Below, one piece after another: positions 1 through 8,680 of a stretch of DNA of 8,715 bases (position 1 is the first letter of the stretch; each line of letters starts with the position of its first letter). The notes beneath the pieces are model-generated. The model was not told the origin of the DNA and ran no database searches. It saw only the letters and a program-made list of their open reading frames with translations. Source of the stretch: JBBQVZ01 sp038211015 (GTDB taxonomy: Bacteria > Actinomycetota > UBA4738 > HRBIN12); assembly GCA_038211015.1 (NCBI GenBank), contig JBBQVZ010000134.1:1-8715 (forward strand). The letters run 5' to 3'. Made by a program: the position numbers and the translations under genes.

Positions 1-881
1 AGCGGGAGCTCACCGGACTCCAGTCGGGAGAGCTCCAAGAGCTGCTCGATCAACCTGCCCAGGCGCTCCGTCTGCGACAGCATCACGTGCAGCGTCTTCG
101 GATCGGGCTGCTCCACGCCGTCCAGCAGGTTCTCCAGGTGCGCCCGGATCGCGGCGATCGGCGTCTTGAGCTCGTGGGACACGTTCGCGACCAGGTCGCG
201 ACGAGACTGCTCCAGGTTCTGTAGCTCCGCGCTCATCCGGTTGAAGGCGGTCGCGAGCTGGCCGACCTCGTCCCGCGACCGGGTGTGGACGCGCCGGGAG
301 TAGTCGCCGGTCTCCATGCCATGGGCCGCAGCCGCCATGTCGCGGAGCGGCTGGGTCATGCCGCGGGCCAGCCAGCGCGCCACGACGAGCGCGATGCCCG
401 CCGCCAACGCGCCGGCCAGCAGGAACTGCCACCAGAAGTCCGTCAGGAAGCGGAACGTCTCGCCGACGCGGGCCCACACGCCTTCACCCGGGGCCTCGCG
501 CACGGCGTATACGAGCTCGACGACCTGGCCCGACCTCACCACCGGGACCACCGCGTATTCGAGCTCGCCAGTGCTGCCCACGTGGACCATGCCGTCGGTG
601 AACAGCGGAAGCTGCGTCTCGCCGTCCTGCAAGGCGAGCGCTGCGCCGTCTGGACCCGTCCGGATCACCGAGATCTCACCCGGTGTGGCCGTCAGGGTCC
701 CCGCGGCGGCACGCCTCGCGAGGCGCAGGAGCGTCAGCCTGTCCGTGTCCTGCGAGGACTTCCGCAGGGCGTATCCGAGGATCAGGAAGATGAGGATCAC
801 GGTCATGCCGACAGCGAAGATGATCGTCGACCCCAGCTTGGCCCGGATGGTGGGGAGACGCTCGAGCGGACGCGCGCTCAC
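1..881 (-). CDS. Sensor histidine kinase, 5' part (runs off the window)
   Basis: I translated this gene by hand; 293 codons are visible and the rest lies beyond position 1. It is a membrane sensor kinase that would autophosphorylate on histidine and pass the phosphate to the regulator encoded just upstream. Seen: a first membrane segment at about residues 18-39, an extracytoplasmic stretch of about 105 residues with no recognised fold, a second membrane segment at about 149-170, a HAMP linker at about 171-223 ending in DEVGQLATAFNRM, and a HisKA dimerisation domain from about 226 with the H-box VSHELKTPIAAIR, phosphoacceptor His236. The ATP-binding domain (N, G1 and G2 boxes) is outside the window. 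The GTG start overlaps the regulator's TGA stop (GTGA), and AGGA lies 6 nt upstream within the regulator, so translation is probably coupled. The signal is unknown. Confidence 0.93.
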   Translation of the reverse strand, partial: MSARPLERLPTIRAKLGSTIIFAVGMTVILIFLILGYALRKSSQDTDRLTLLRLARRAAAGTLTATPGEISVIRTGPDGAALALQDGETQLPLFTDGMVHVGSTGELEYAVVPVVRSGQVVELVYAVREAPGEGVWARVGETFRFLTDFWWQFLLAGALAAGIALVVARWLARGMTQPLRDMAAAAHGMETGDYSRRVHTRSRDEVGQLATAFNRMSAELQNLEQSRRDLVANVSHELKTPIAAIRAHLENLLDGVEQPDPKTLHVMLSQTERLGRLIEQLLELSRLESGELP

Positions 882-1573
882 GACGGTTCCTGGAACGCGT
901 ATCCCACGCCGTGGACGGTGCGGATGAAGCGCGGCTCGTTCCCGTCTTCCCCGAGCTTGCGTCGGATCCGCGCGACGTGCGAGTCCACGACGCGACCGCC
1001 CGCATAGTCCCGGTACCCCCAAACGCGGTCCATCAATAGTTCGCGGGAGAACACGACGCCAGGGTCACGGGCCAGCGTCGCAAGGATCTCGAACTCGAGC
1101 GGCGTGAGTTGGACCTCGGCGTCGTCGACGGCGACGCGGCGCCGGCTGGGGTCCACCTCCAGACCGTCGTGGACGATCGGCCCATCCGATCCCGCGGCAC
1201 GCATGCGCTCGATCCGCCGCAGGATGGCTTTCACCCGAGCCGTCAGTTCCCTCAGGCTGAACGGCTTCGTCAGGTAGTCGTCGGCGCCGACGGCGAACCC
1301 CGCAACCTTGTCGGCCTCCTCGGTCTTCGCGGTGAGCATGAGGACCGGGGTCCACGACGTTCGCTGGATCTCCTTACAGACCTCCAGGCCGTCCATGCCG
1401 GGAAGCATCAGATCGAGGACCACGAGATCGGGATGGTGTTCTCGATGCAGGTCGATGGCCTGCGGGCCATCGAACGCCACCAGGACCCGGAACCCTTCGC
1501 TCTCCAATCGGGCTCTCACGGCCTCGGCGATCGCCTCCTCGTCGTCGACGACCAGCACCGTCTCGTCACTCAT
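878..1573 (-). CDS. OmpR/PhoB-family response regulator
   Basis: A 231-residue DNA-binding response regulator of normal family length. The receiver domain (about 3-120) has the acidic pocket Asp10/Asp11, phosphoacceptor Asp54 in VVLDLMLPGMDG, the switch Thr81 (MLTAKTEE) and Lys103 in DYLTKPF. A winged-helix C-terminal domain (about 132-230) contains LTPLEFEIL, SRELLMDRVWGY, VVDSHVARIRRKLGED and RTVHGVGYAF, typical of OmpR/PhoB proteins that bind direct repeats. The ATG at 1573 gives a complete receiver start (MSDETVLVVDDEE). No Shine-Dalgarno sequence is visible, but TACGAT ends 6 nt upstream, which fits a leaderless message. The kinase follows with a 4-nt overlap. The family is certain; the regulon and signal cannot be read from the sequence. 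It resembles PhoP, MtrA and PhoB members, and I cannot assign an orthologue. Confidence 0.96.
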   Translation of the reverse strand: MSDETVLVVDDEEAIAEAVRARLESEGFRVLVAFDGPQAIDLHREHHPDLVVLDLMLPGMDGLEVCKEIQRTSWTPVLMLTAKTEEADKVAGFAVGADDYLTKPFSLRELTARVKAILRRIERMRAAGSDGPIVHDGLEVDPSRRRVAVDDAEVQLTPLEFEILATLARDPGVVFSRELLMDRVWGYRDYAGGRVVDSHVARIRRKLGEDGNEPRFIRTVHGVGYAFQEPS

Positions 1574-1579
1574 GCGTTC

Positions 1580-1585
1580 ATCGTA
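1580..1585 (-). promoter_or_regulatory. Candidate -10 element for a leaderless regulator-kinase transcript
   Basis: On the minus strand TACGAT matches the TANNNT core of actinobacterial -10 elements and ends 6 nt before the ATG at 1573, placing the likely transcription start on or next to the A of the start codon. There is no Shine-Dalgarno sequence, which agrees with leaderless initiation. No convincing -35 hexamer is seen about 17 nt further upstream. It lies in the only sizeable gap in this part of the window (1574-1658), where a promoter is expected. A six-base match can arise by chance, so this is tentative. Confidence 0.35.
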
Positions 1586-1658
1586 TCCGCAGCGTGTTGC
1601 GCCTCTTCGGGTGGGGTGTGGAGAACTTGTAGCGCTGGCAGGTGGTCGCGTTCGGGAC

Positions 1659-2774
1659 CTACGGTGAGAAATCGATCGGCTTCGTGAGGTCGAGGAGGAT
1701 CGTCGCGAGGACGAACACGATGAAGAACGACATCACGACCGCCGAAACGGGGATCAGCTTGCGCATGTCCATCTGCTTGCCCCTGATCTTCTCCAGGGCC
1801 AGAACCGCGAGATGCCCGCCGTCGAACGGCGGAAGGGGCACCAGGTTCACCAGGCCGATGAACACCGTCACGAAGGCGAGGAAGAACAGCACGGCCCCCC
1901 AGTCGCCCGCCGATCCGGTCTGCCCGACCGCCTGTCCGATGCCGACGACGCTGGTCGGATCCTGAGCTCCGCGTTGCGCGTCGGTGAACAGCAGCGTGAA
2001 CACCCGTCCGATCCCCGACGGGCCGAACACCCGTGTGATCTGATGCAGAGAATCGCCGATCGCCCGGCCGACCTCGCCGACGCCACCGGTGAGCGAGGCG
2101 ATCGGTCCCTGCTTCGCCGGACCCAACACGACGCCGATCCGTCCGATCGACTCGCCGCCGACCGTCTCCCGCTCCGGACTGATATCCAACGTGAACGTTC
2201 GACCGTCGCGCTCGATCGTGAACGCGACGGGCTCCCCGACGTGCGACGTCGTGTAGTCGAGCAGCTCCTCACGCGTCGGATCGACGGTGTCGCCGACCCC
2301 CACGATCCGATCCCCGGGGCGGAGGCCGGCGACGGAGGCAGGACCCGCGTGACCGTTCAACGTCGTCTCGACGGTGGTGATGTACGGCGTCGGCGTCCTG
2401 GGATCGCCGAAGAAGAACAGCCAGCTCGCGAACAAGATGGCGGCGACGATGAAGTGGGAGCCCGGTCCGGCCAGGATCACGAGCGCGCGCTGCCAGATGG
2501 GCTTGGCTCCGTAGCTGCGGTGCAGGTCCTCCGGTGCCACGGGTTCGTACGGGTTCATGCCGGCGATCTTCACGTAGCCACCGAGCGGCAGAGCCTTCAC
2601 GCCGTATTCGATGTCCTTGCGCGTGAACGACCAGATCTTCGGCCCGAACCCGACGAAGTACTGCTCGACCTTGAAACCGAACACCCGCGCGACCAGATAG
2701 TGCCCGGCTTCGTGGATCAGGATGATGAAGAGCAGGCCCGTGAAGAAGACGACGATCGCGAGCGTGCCTGACAC
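1659..2774 (-). CDS. rseP: Site-2 intramembrane zinc metalloprotease, M50 family (RseP/Rip1 type)
   Basis: A 371-residue polytopic membrane protease that would cut transmembrane substrates such as anti-sigma factors within the bilayer. Seen: the zinc site HEAGH (21-25) in the first membrane helix; YFVGFGPKIWSF (39-50) and LPLGGYVKIAGM (62-73), closely like mycobacterial Rip1; AGPGSHF (102-108) where the family normally has AGPxxN; a membrane segment at about 107-122; a single PDZ-like domain at about 128-205 (AGLRPGDRIVGVGD); the third zinc-ligand motif NLVPLPPFDGGHL (310-322, Asp318); and a last membrane helix at about 342-362. The GTG start is chosen because HEAGH must sit about 20 residues in; the ribosome binding site is weak. 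It starts 9 nt after the dxr stop, so it is probably cotranscribed with dxr. One PDZ domain fits the Rip1 type better than the two-PDZ RseP of E. coli. Confidence 0.95.
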   Translation of the reverse strand: MSGTLAIVVFFTGLLFIILIHEAGHYLVARVFGFKVEQYFVGFGPKIWSFTRKDIEYGVKALPLGGYVKIAGMNPYEPVAPEDLHRSYGAKPIWQRALVILAGPGSHFIVAAILFASWLFFFGDPRTPTPYITTVETTLNGHAGPASVAGLRPGDRIVGVGDTVDPTREELLDYTTSHVGEPVAFTIERDGRTFTLDISPERETVGGESIGRIGVVLGPAKQGPIASLTGGVGEVGRAIGDSLHQITRVFGPSGIGRVFTLLFTDAQRGAQDPTSVVGIGQAVGQTGSAGDWGAVLFFLAFVTVFIGLVNLVPLPPFDGGHLAVLALEKIRGKQMDMRKLIPVSAVVMSFFIVFVLATILLDLTKPIDFSP

Positions 2775-2783
2775 GAGGGGGAC

Positions 2784-3941
2784 CTACCGTTCCTCGATGA
2801 TCTCAGCAGCTCGTTGCCGCGCCCAGCGATCCGTGCGCTGGATATTGACGATCGATACCACCGATGCCGGCTCGTGCTCGTCGACGATCGCCTGCACGAT
2901 CTCGACGATCCGCGTCAGCGGGATCTTCCCCTCGAGGAAGCCCATGACGGCCACCTCGTTCGCGGCGTTCATCACGGCGGGGAACGTGAGCCCCAGGCCG
3001 CCCACCCGGTAGGCCAGGTCGACCGCGGGGAACGCTTCGCGATCGACCGGCTCGAACGTCAGGGCGCGGTCGGTCAGCGGCACGGGTTGCACGCCGGTGG
3101 GGAGCCGTTCCGGCCACGCGAGCGCGAGTTGGATGGGAAGTCGCATGTCTGCTACTGCCATCTCGGCACGCAGGCTGCCATCCCTGAACTCGGCCATCGC
3201 GTGCACCACTCCCTCCGGGTGGATCAGCACGTGGATCTGCGAGTAGTTCAGGTCGAAGAGGTAGTGCGCCTCGATGACCTCGAGGCCCTTGTTCATGAGC
3301 GTGGCGGAGTCGATCGTGATCTTCGGTCCCATGGTCCACACCGGGTGCTGGAGGGCTTCCTTCACCGATGCCTTCGAGAGCTCGGCGCGCGTCCACCCTC
3401 GGAACGGCCCCCCCGACCCCGTCAGCACGACCCGCTTGAGGTCCTCGCGGCGTTCTCCTCGGAGCGCCAGGGCGAGGGCCGCATGCTCGGAGTCGACCGG
3501 GAGCAGTCGCTCGGGCTCGCCCTTGATCAGGTCCATCACGAGCTCGCCTCCCACCACCAGGCTCTCTTTGTTGGCGAGGGCGAGTGTCTTTCCGCTCTGC
3601 AACGCGGCGAGCGTGGGTCCGAGACCCGCCGAGCCCACGAGACCGTTCACCACGACGTCCGCCTCGGATTCACGCGCGACCGTCTCGGTCGCGTCGGGGC
3701 CGATGATCAGCTCCACACCGGGAAGCGCGCCGAGCTTCGCCTTGACGTCGTCGGCCGCGTCCTCGTCGGCGATCGCGACGAGCGGTGGCAGGAACTCGCG
3801 GACCTGTCCCACGAACAGGTCCTGGTTCGTGCCGCCCGCCGAAAGGCCGACGACCTTGAACCGATCGGCGTTGCGCCGGACCACGTCGAGCGCCTGCGTG
3901 CCGATCGAGCCGGTCGATCCGAGGATGGCGAGGGACCTCAT
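2784..3941 (-). CDS. dxr: 1-deoxy-D-xylulose 5-phosphate reductoisomerase
   Basis: Cytosolic enzyme that converts DXP to 2-C-methyl-D-erythritol 4-phosphate with NADPH and a divalent metal, the committed step of the MEP isoprenoid pathway. At 385 residues it has normal length. Seen: the NADPH loop GSTGSIG (8-14); NGLVGSAGL (99-107); LANKES (122-127); metal ligands Asp150 and Glu152 in VDSEH and Glu221 in NKGLEVIEAH; phosphate-site SGGPFR (176-181); the mobile loop and active site HPVWTMGPKITIDSATLMNKG (199-219, in pieces HPVWTMG and IDSATLMNKG); and NAANEVAV (325-332). HPEGVVHAM (241-249) departs from the usual HPQSxxHSM, and HAALALAL (153-160) departs from HSA-type sequences. The start is ATG with no Shine-Dalgarno sequence; a TACGCT hexamer ends 7 nt before it. 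It follows cdsA by 46 nt. Identity is secure and the substitutions are noted under findings. Confidence 0.97.
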   Translation of the reverse strand: MRSLAILGSTGSIGTQALDVVRRNADRFKVVGLSAGGTNQDLFVGQVREFLPPLVAIADEDAADDVKAKLGALPGVELIIGPDATETVARESEADVVVNGLVGSAGLGPTLAALQSGKTLALANKESLVVGGELVMDLIKGEPERLLPVDSEHAALALALRGERREDLKRVVLTGSGGPFRGWTRAELSKASVKEALQHPVWTMGPKITIDSATLMNKGLEVIEAHYLFDLNYSQIHVLIHPEGVVHAMAEFRDGSLRAEMAVADMRLPIQLALAWPERLPTGVQPVPLTDRALTFEPVDREAFPAVDLAYRVGGLGLTFPAVMNAANEVAVMGFLEGKIPLTRIVEIVQAIVDEHEPASVVSIVNIQRTDRWARQRAAEIIEER

Positions 3942-3948
3942 GACGTCA

Positions 3949-3954
3949 AGCGTA
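3949..3954 (-). promoter_or_regulatory. Candidate -10 element for a leaderless dxr-protease transcript
   Basis: TACGCT on the minus strand fits TANNNT and ends 7 nt before the dxr ATG, so transcription would begin at or beside the start codon. The dxr start lacks a Shine-Dalgarno sequence and lies after the longest gap (46 nt) between the first operon genes and dxr, in contrast with the overlapping junctions upstream. No -35 hexamer is recognisable. dxr could equally be served by read-through from the rpsB promoter. Confidence 0.3.
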
Positions 3955-3987
3955 CCCCGAGTCTGTGTGGAACTCGCCCAGCGGGTG

Positions 3988-5588
<1,601 letters not shown>

Positions 5589-5589
<1 letters not shown>

Positions 5590-6149
5590 TAGACCTCCAT
5601 GAGCTCCTGCTCCTTGTGGCGCTGGATCTCGTCGATCTCCGCCACGGACTCATCCGTCAGCTTCTGGAGCTCCTTCTCGGCGCGCCTCAGGTCATCTTCC
5701 GAGATGGCGGAGTCTCGCTCAAGCTTCTCCAGCTCCTCTTTCGAATGCCGGCGCACGTTCCGGACGGCCACGCGGCCCTCCTCGGTGCGGTGATGCACGG
5801 TCTTGACCAGCTCTTTCCGGCGCTCTTCGGTGAGCGGTGGGAACGCCAGACGGATCACGTTTCCGTCGTTCGAGGGGGTGACACCGATGTCGCTCGACTG
5901 GATCGCCTTCTCGACGGCGGGGATCGAGGTCTTGTCGAACGGGGTGATCATCAACAGCCGAGGCTCCGGGACGGCGATCGAGGCGAGTTGGTTCAGAGGA
6001 ACCGGCGCACCGTAGTACTCGACCGTGATCCGGTTCAGCAATGCGGGCGCGGCGCGGCCGGTCCTGACGGTGGCGAGATCCTCCTTCAGATGAGCGACCG
6101 CCTTCTGCATCTTCTCGGTGCCCTCTCCAAGGCTGCTCTCGACGGTCAC
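5589..6149 (-). CDS. frr: Ribosome recycling factor
   Basis: RRF splits the post-termination ribosome together with EF-G. The protein has 186 residues, the usual length (about 185). Seen: the three-helix-bundle domain, with EKMQKAVAHLKEDLATVRTG (12-31) and RAAPALLNRITVEYYG (32-47), then domain II with PLNQLASIAVPEPRLL (51-66) and PFDKTSI (70-76), SDIGVTPSNDGNVIRL (86-101), and the return to helical coil with PPLTEERRKELVKTVHH (104-120), RVAVRNVRR (126-134) and the charged C-terminal helix. The GTG at 6149 shares GTGA with the pyrH stop, is preceded by a G-rich stretch, and gives the standard N-terminal length. A longer in-frame opening extends upstream through pyrH, but that part is only a shadow of pyrH. 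Confidence 0.97.
5594..5598 (-). promoter_or_regulatory. Ribosome binding site for cdsA inside the end of frr
   Basis: GGAGG on the minus strand, formed by the last frr codons, lies 4 nt before the GTG at 5589. Together with the TAGTG overlap it supports initiation of CdsA at the start of the acidic extension rather than near the first membrane helix. The spacing is slightly short. Confidence 0.6.
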
Positions 6150-6898
6150 GCCGCCCCCCCGTGCACCAAGGTCCCGATCGGCTCGCCGGTGACCACGCGC
6201 CGGATGTTCCCTTCCTCGCGGTAGTCGAACACCACGATCGGGAGCTTGTTCTCCATGCAGAGCGAGATCGCGGTGGCGTCCATGACCTGATACCCCTCGC
6301 GCAGCACCTCGACGTACTCGATGTGGTCGAACCTGCTGGCGGTCGGGTCCACATGCGGGTCGGCCGTGTAGACGTCGTCGACCTTCGTGCCCTTCAGCAG
6401 CGCCTCGGCGTGGATCTCGAGTGCCCGCTGCGCCGCGGTCGTATCGGTCGAGAAGAACGGCACGCCGAGCCCGGCAGCGAAGATCACGACGCGGCCCTTC
6501 TCGAGGTGTCGTCGCGCGCGGAGCGGGATGTAGGGCTCGGCGACCTGCGTCATCTGGATCGCCGTCTGTACGCGGGTGGTCACGTGGATCTTCTCCAAGG
6601 CGTCCTGGAGCGCGAGGGCGTTCATGATCGTGGCGAGCATGCCCATGTAGTCGGCCCGGTTGCGGTCGATCCCGGGGGCCTGCCGGCCACGCCAGATGTT
6701 GCCGCCGCCGACGACGACGGCGGTCTGGATCCCCAGATCGACGACGTCCCCCAGCTGGCGGGCCAGCAGCGAGGTCGCCTCGGTGTTGATGCCGTAGCCG
6801 GTATCGGCGGGGGCGAACGCGTCGCCGGAGAGCTTCAACAGGACCCGGCCGTATACGGGTCGTGTCGACACGCCGGCTTCCGTCATGCGCTCGACCAT
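6146..6898 (-). CDS. pyrH: Uridylate kinase (UMP kinase)
   Basis: Cytosolic hexameric kinase of the amino-acid-kinase fold that makes UDP from UMP and ATP. With the ATG at 6898 it has 250 residues. Seen: phosphate-binding RVLLKLSGDAF (18-28), GGGNIWRG (64-71), the UMP-site and allosteric region ADYMGMLATIMNALALQD (82-99), TRVQTAIQMTQVAEPYIP, KGRVVIFAAGLGVPFFSTDT, the nucleotide site with KVDDVYTADP, and DATAISLCMENKLPIVVFD near the end. The start is uncertain: a GTG at 6934 (GGAG 8 nt upstream) would add 12 residues read from a DNA repeat, and an ATG at 6886 would remove four. I chose 6898 because it lies after the repeat and has GAGAG 7 nt upstream. The stop overlaps the frr start (GTGA). 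The tsf stop is in the same frame with no other stop between. Confidence 0.95.
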   Translation of the reverse strand: MVERMTEAGVSTRPVYGRVLLKLSGDAFAPADTGYGINTEATSLLARQLGDVVDLGIQTAVVVGGGNIWRGRQAPGIDRNRADYMGMLATIMNALALQDALEKIHVTTRVQTAIQMTQVAEPYIPLRARRHLEKGRVVIFAAGLGVPFFSTDTTAAQRALEIHAEALLKGTKVDDVYTADPHVDPTASRFDHIEYVEVLREGYQVMDATAISLCMENKLPIVVFDYREEGNIRRVVTGEPIGTLVHGGAA

Positions 6899-6902
6899 AC
6901 CC

Positions 6903-6961
6903 CCGCTCTCTGGCCCGCTCTCCGGGCCGCTCACTGGCCGCTCTCCGGGCCGCTCTCCGGC
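6903..6961 (-). repeat. Five imperfect tandem copies of a 12-nt unit in the tsf-pyrH spacer
   Basis: On the plus strand the units begin at 6903, 6915, 6927, 6938 and 6950, with consensus CCGCTCTCCGGS; the third is 11 nt and the most divergent (CCGCTCACTGG). On the coding strand each unit carries a GAGAGCGG or similar purine run, so several copies offer a Shine-Dalgarno-like GGAG. The array fills most of the gap between the tsf stop (6983-6985) and the pyrH ATG, and its last copies would be translated as SGPESGPESGG if the GTG at 6934 were used. Confidence 0.85.
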
Positions 6962-6982
6962 GCGCCCTCCGGCCGGCTCGAC

Positions 6983-7578
6983 TCACTCGCCAAGCTTGTA
7001 CCGGACGAACCGCCGAACCGCAACTTTCTCTTTCAGCTTGACCGAGGCCTCGTCCAAGAGCTCCTGCACGGTTCTCGAGTCATCCTTCACGAAGTCCTGC
7101 TCCAACAGGACGTTGTCCTTGAACAGGGCGTTCAGCTTCCCTTCGACGATCTTCTCGACCACATGTTCGGGCTTGCCCGTTTCCTTCGCCTGCACCTCGA
7201 AGATGTGCCGCTCCCGTTCGAGCTCCTCGGAGGGGAATTCCTCTCGGACGATGAATCGAGGCGCGGCCGGGCTCGCGATGTGCAGCGCGATGTCTTTCAC
7301 CAGCTGCCGGAACTCGTCGGTGTTCGCCACGAAGTCCGTCTCGCAGTTGACCTCGACCAGGACGCCCACTGTGTTGTTGAAGTGGATGTAACTGTCGATG
7401 AGCCCTTGCTCCGCGGATCGACCCGCGCGCTTCTGCACCTGGGCCTGCCCCTTCTCCTTGAGCAGGTCGACGGCGCGCTCGAAGTCGCCCCCGGTTTCCA
7501 CCAGCGCGTTCTTGCAATCCATCATCCCCGCGCCGGTGGCTTCTCGAAGTGCTTTGACCTGTGCGGCGGTGACCTCGC

Positions 7579-7582
<4 letters not shown>
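6983..7582 (-). CDS. tsf: Elongation factor Ts (short form)
   Basis: Guanine-nucleotide exchange factor that recharges EF-Tu. Seen: the N-terminal UBA-like domain with signature LREATGAGMMDCKNAL (12-27) and AVDLLKEKG (37-45), then the core with the second signature EVNCETDFVAN (77-87), whose TDFV contacts EF-Tu in known structures. The protein has 199 residues, like Thermus-type EF-Ts and shorter than the roughly 270-280 residues of E. coli or Mycobacterium, so much of the second core subdomain and the coiled-coil insertion appear to be absent. The C-terminus ends in the usual VRRFVRYKLGE type of strand, so this is a compact form and not a truncation. ATG at 7582 shares ATGA with the rpsB stop, with AAGGA 5 nt upstream. 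Confidence 0.97.
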
Positions 7583-8517
<935 letters not shown>

Positions 8518-8522
8518 GAGGG

Positions 8523-8529
8523 TCTCCTT
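8523..8529 (-). promoter_or_regulatory. Ribosome binding site that fixes the rpsB start
   Basis: AAGGAGA on the minus strand, with AAGGAG ending 6 nt before the GTG at 8517. This is the strongest Shine-Dalgarno match in the window and decides in favour of the GTG over in-frame starts further upstream. Confidence 0.8.
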
Positions 8530-8574
8530 CGCTCGGTTTTGTCCTCTCCTCCGCCCGGATCTCCCCGGCTCCGG

Positions 8575-8594
8575 CCCTCCCCTCTTCGGAAGGG
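8575..8594 (-). promoter_or_regulatory. Hairpin in the rpsB 5' leader
   Basis: On the minus strand CCCTTCC and GGGAGGG pair over 7 bp (one G-U) around the 6-nt loop GAAGAG; two further G-C pairs can form if one U is bulged. There is no following T-run, so it does not look like an intrinsic terminator. It lies about 60 nt before the rpsB start. S2 represses its own mRNA through leader structure in E. coli, so a regulatory role is possible but not shown here; high G+C makes chance hairpins common. Confidence 0.4.
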
Positions 8595-8650
8595 ACCCCG
8601 TCGCGCGGTCCTCGGGCGTGTGTGCTCGGCGCTCGCGCACCGGCGTCGCC

Positions 8651-8680
8651 AGCTTACCAGCGGCCGAACGACGGGCTCAG
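8651..8680 (-). promoter_or_regulatory. Candidate promoter for the rpsB operon
   Basis: TAAGCT (8651-8656) fits the TANNNT -10 core, and CTGAGC (8675-8680) could act as a poor -35 (three of six matches) with an 18-nt spacer. Transcription would start near 8644 and give a leader of about 125 nt containing the hairpin and the ribosome binding site. It is the only reasonable -10 match I found in 8518-8715. A promoter is expected here because rpsB commonly begins this operon. Confidence 0.35.

Noticed and set aside
1574..1658. A transcription terminator between the protease and the regulator
   Set aside because: I found only a 4-bp inverted repeat and no T-run.
6150..6986. Extension of frr upstream into a 465-residue protein through the pyrH region
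   Set aside because: The added part is a shifted reading of pyrH; the GTG at 6149 with GTGA overlap gives the standard RRF length.
8518..8640. A 41-codon upstream extension of rpsB
   Set aside because: Its sequence is Arg/Gly-rich and unlike any S2 N-terminus, and the GTG at 8517 has a strong ribosome binding site.
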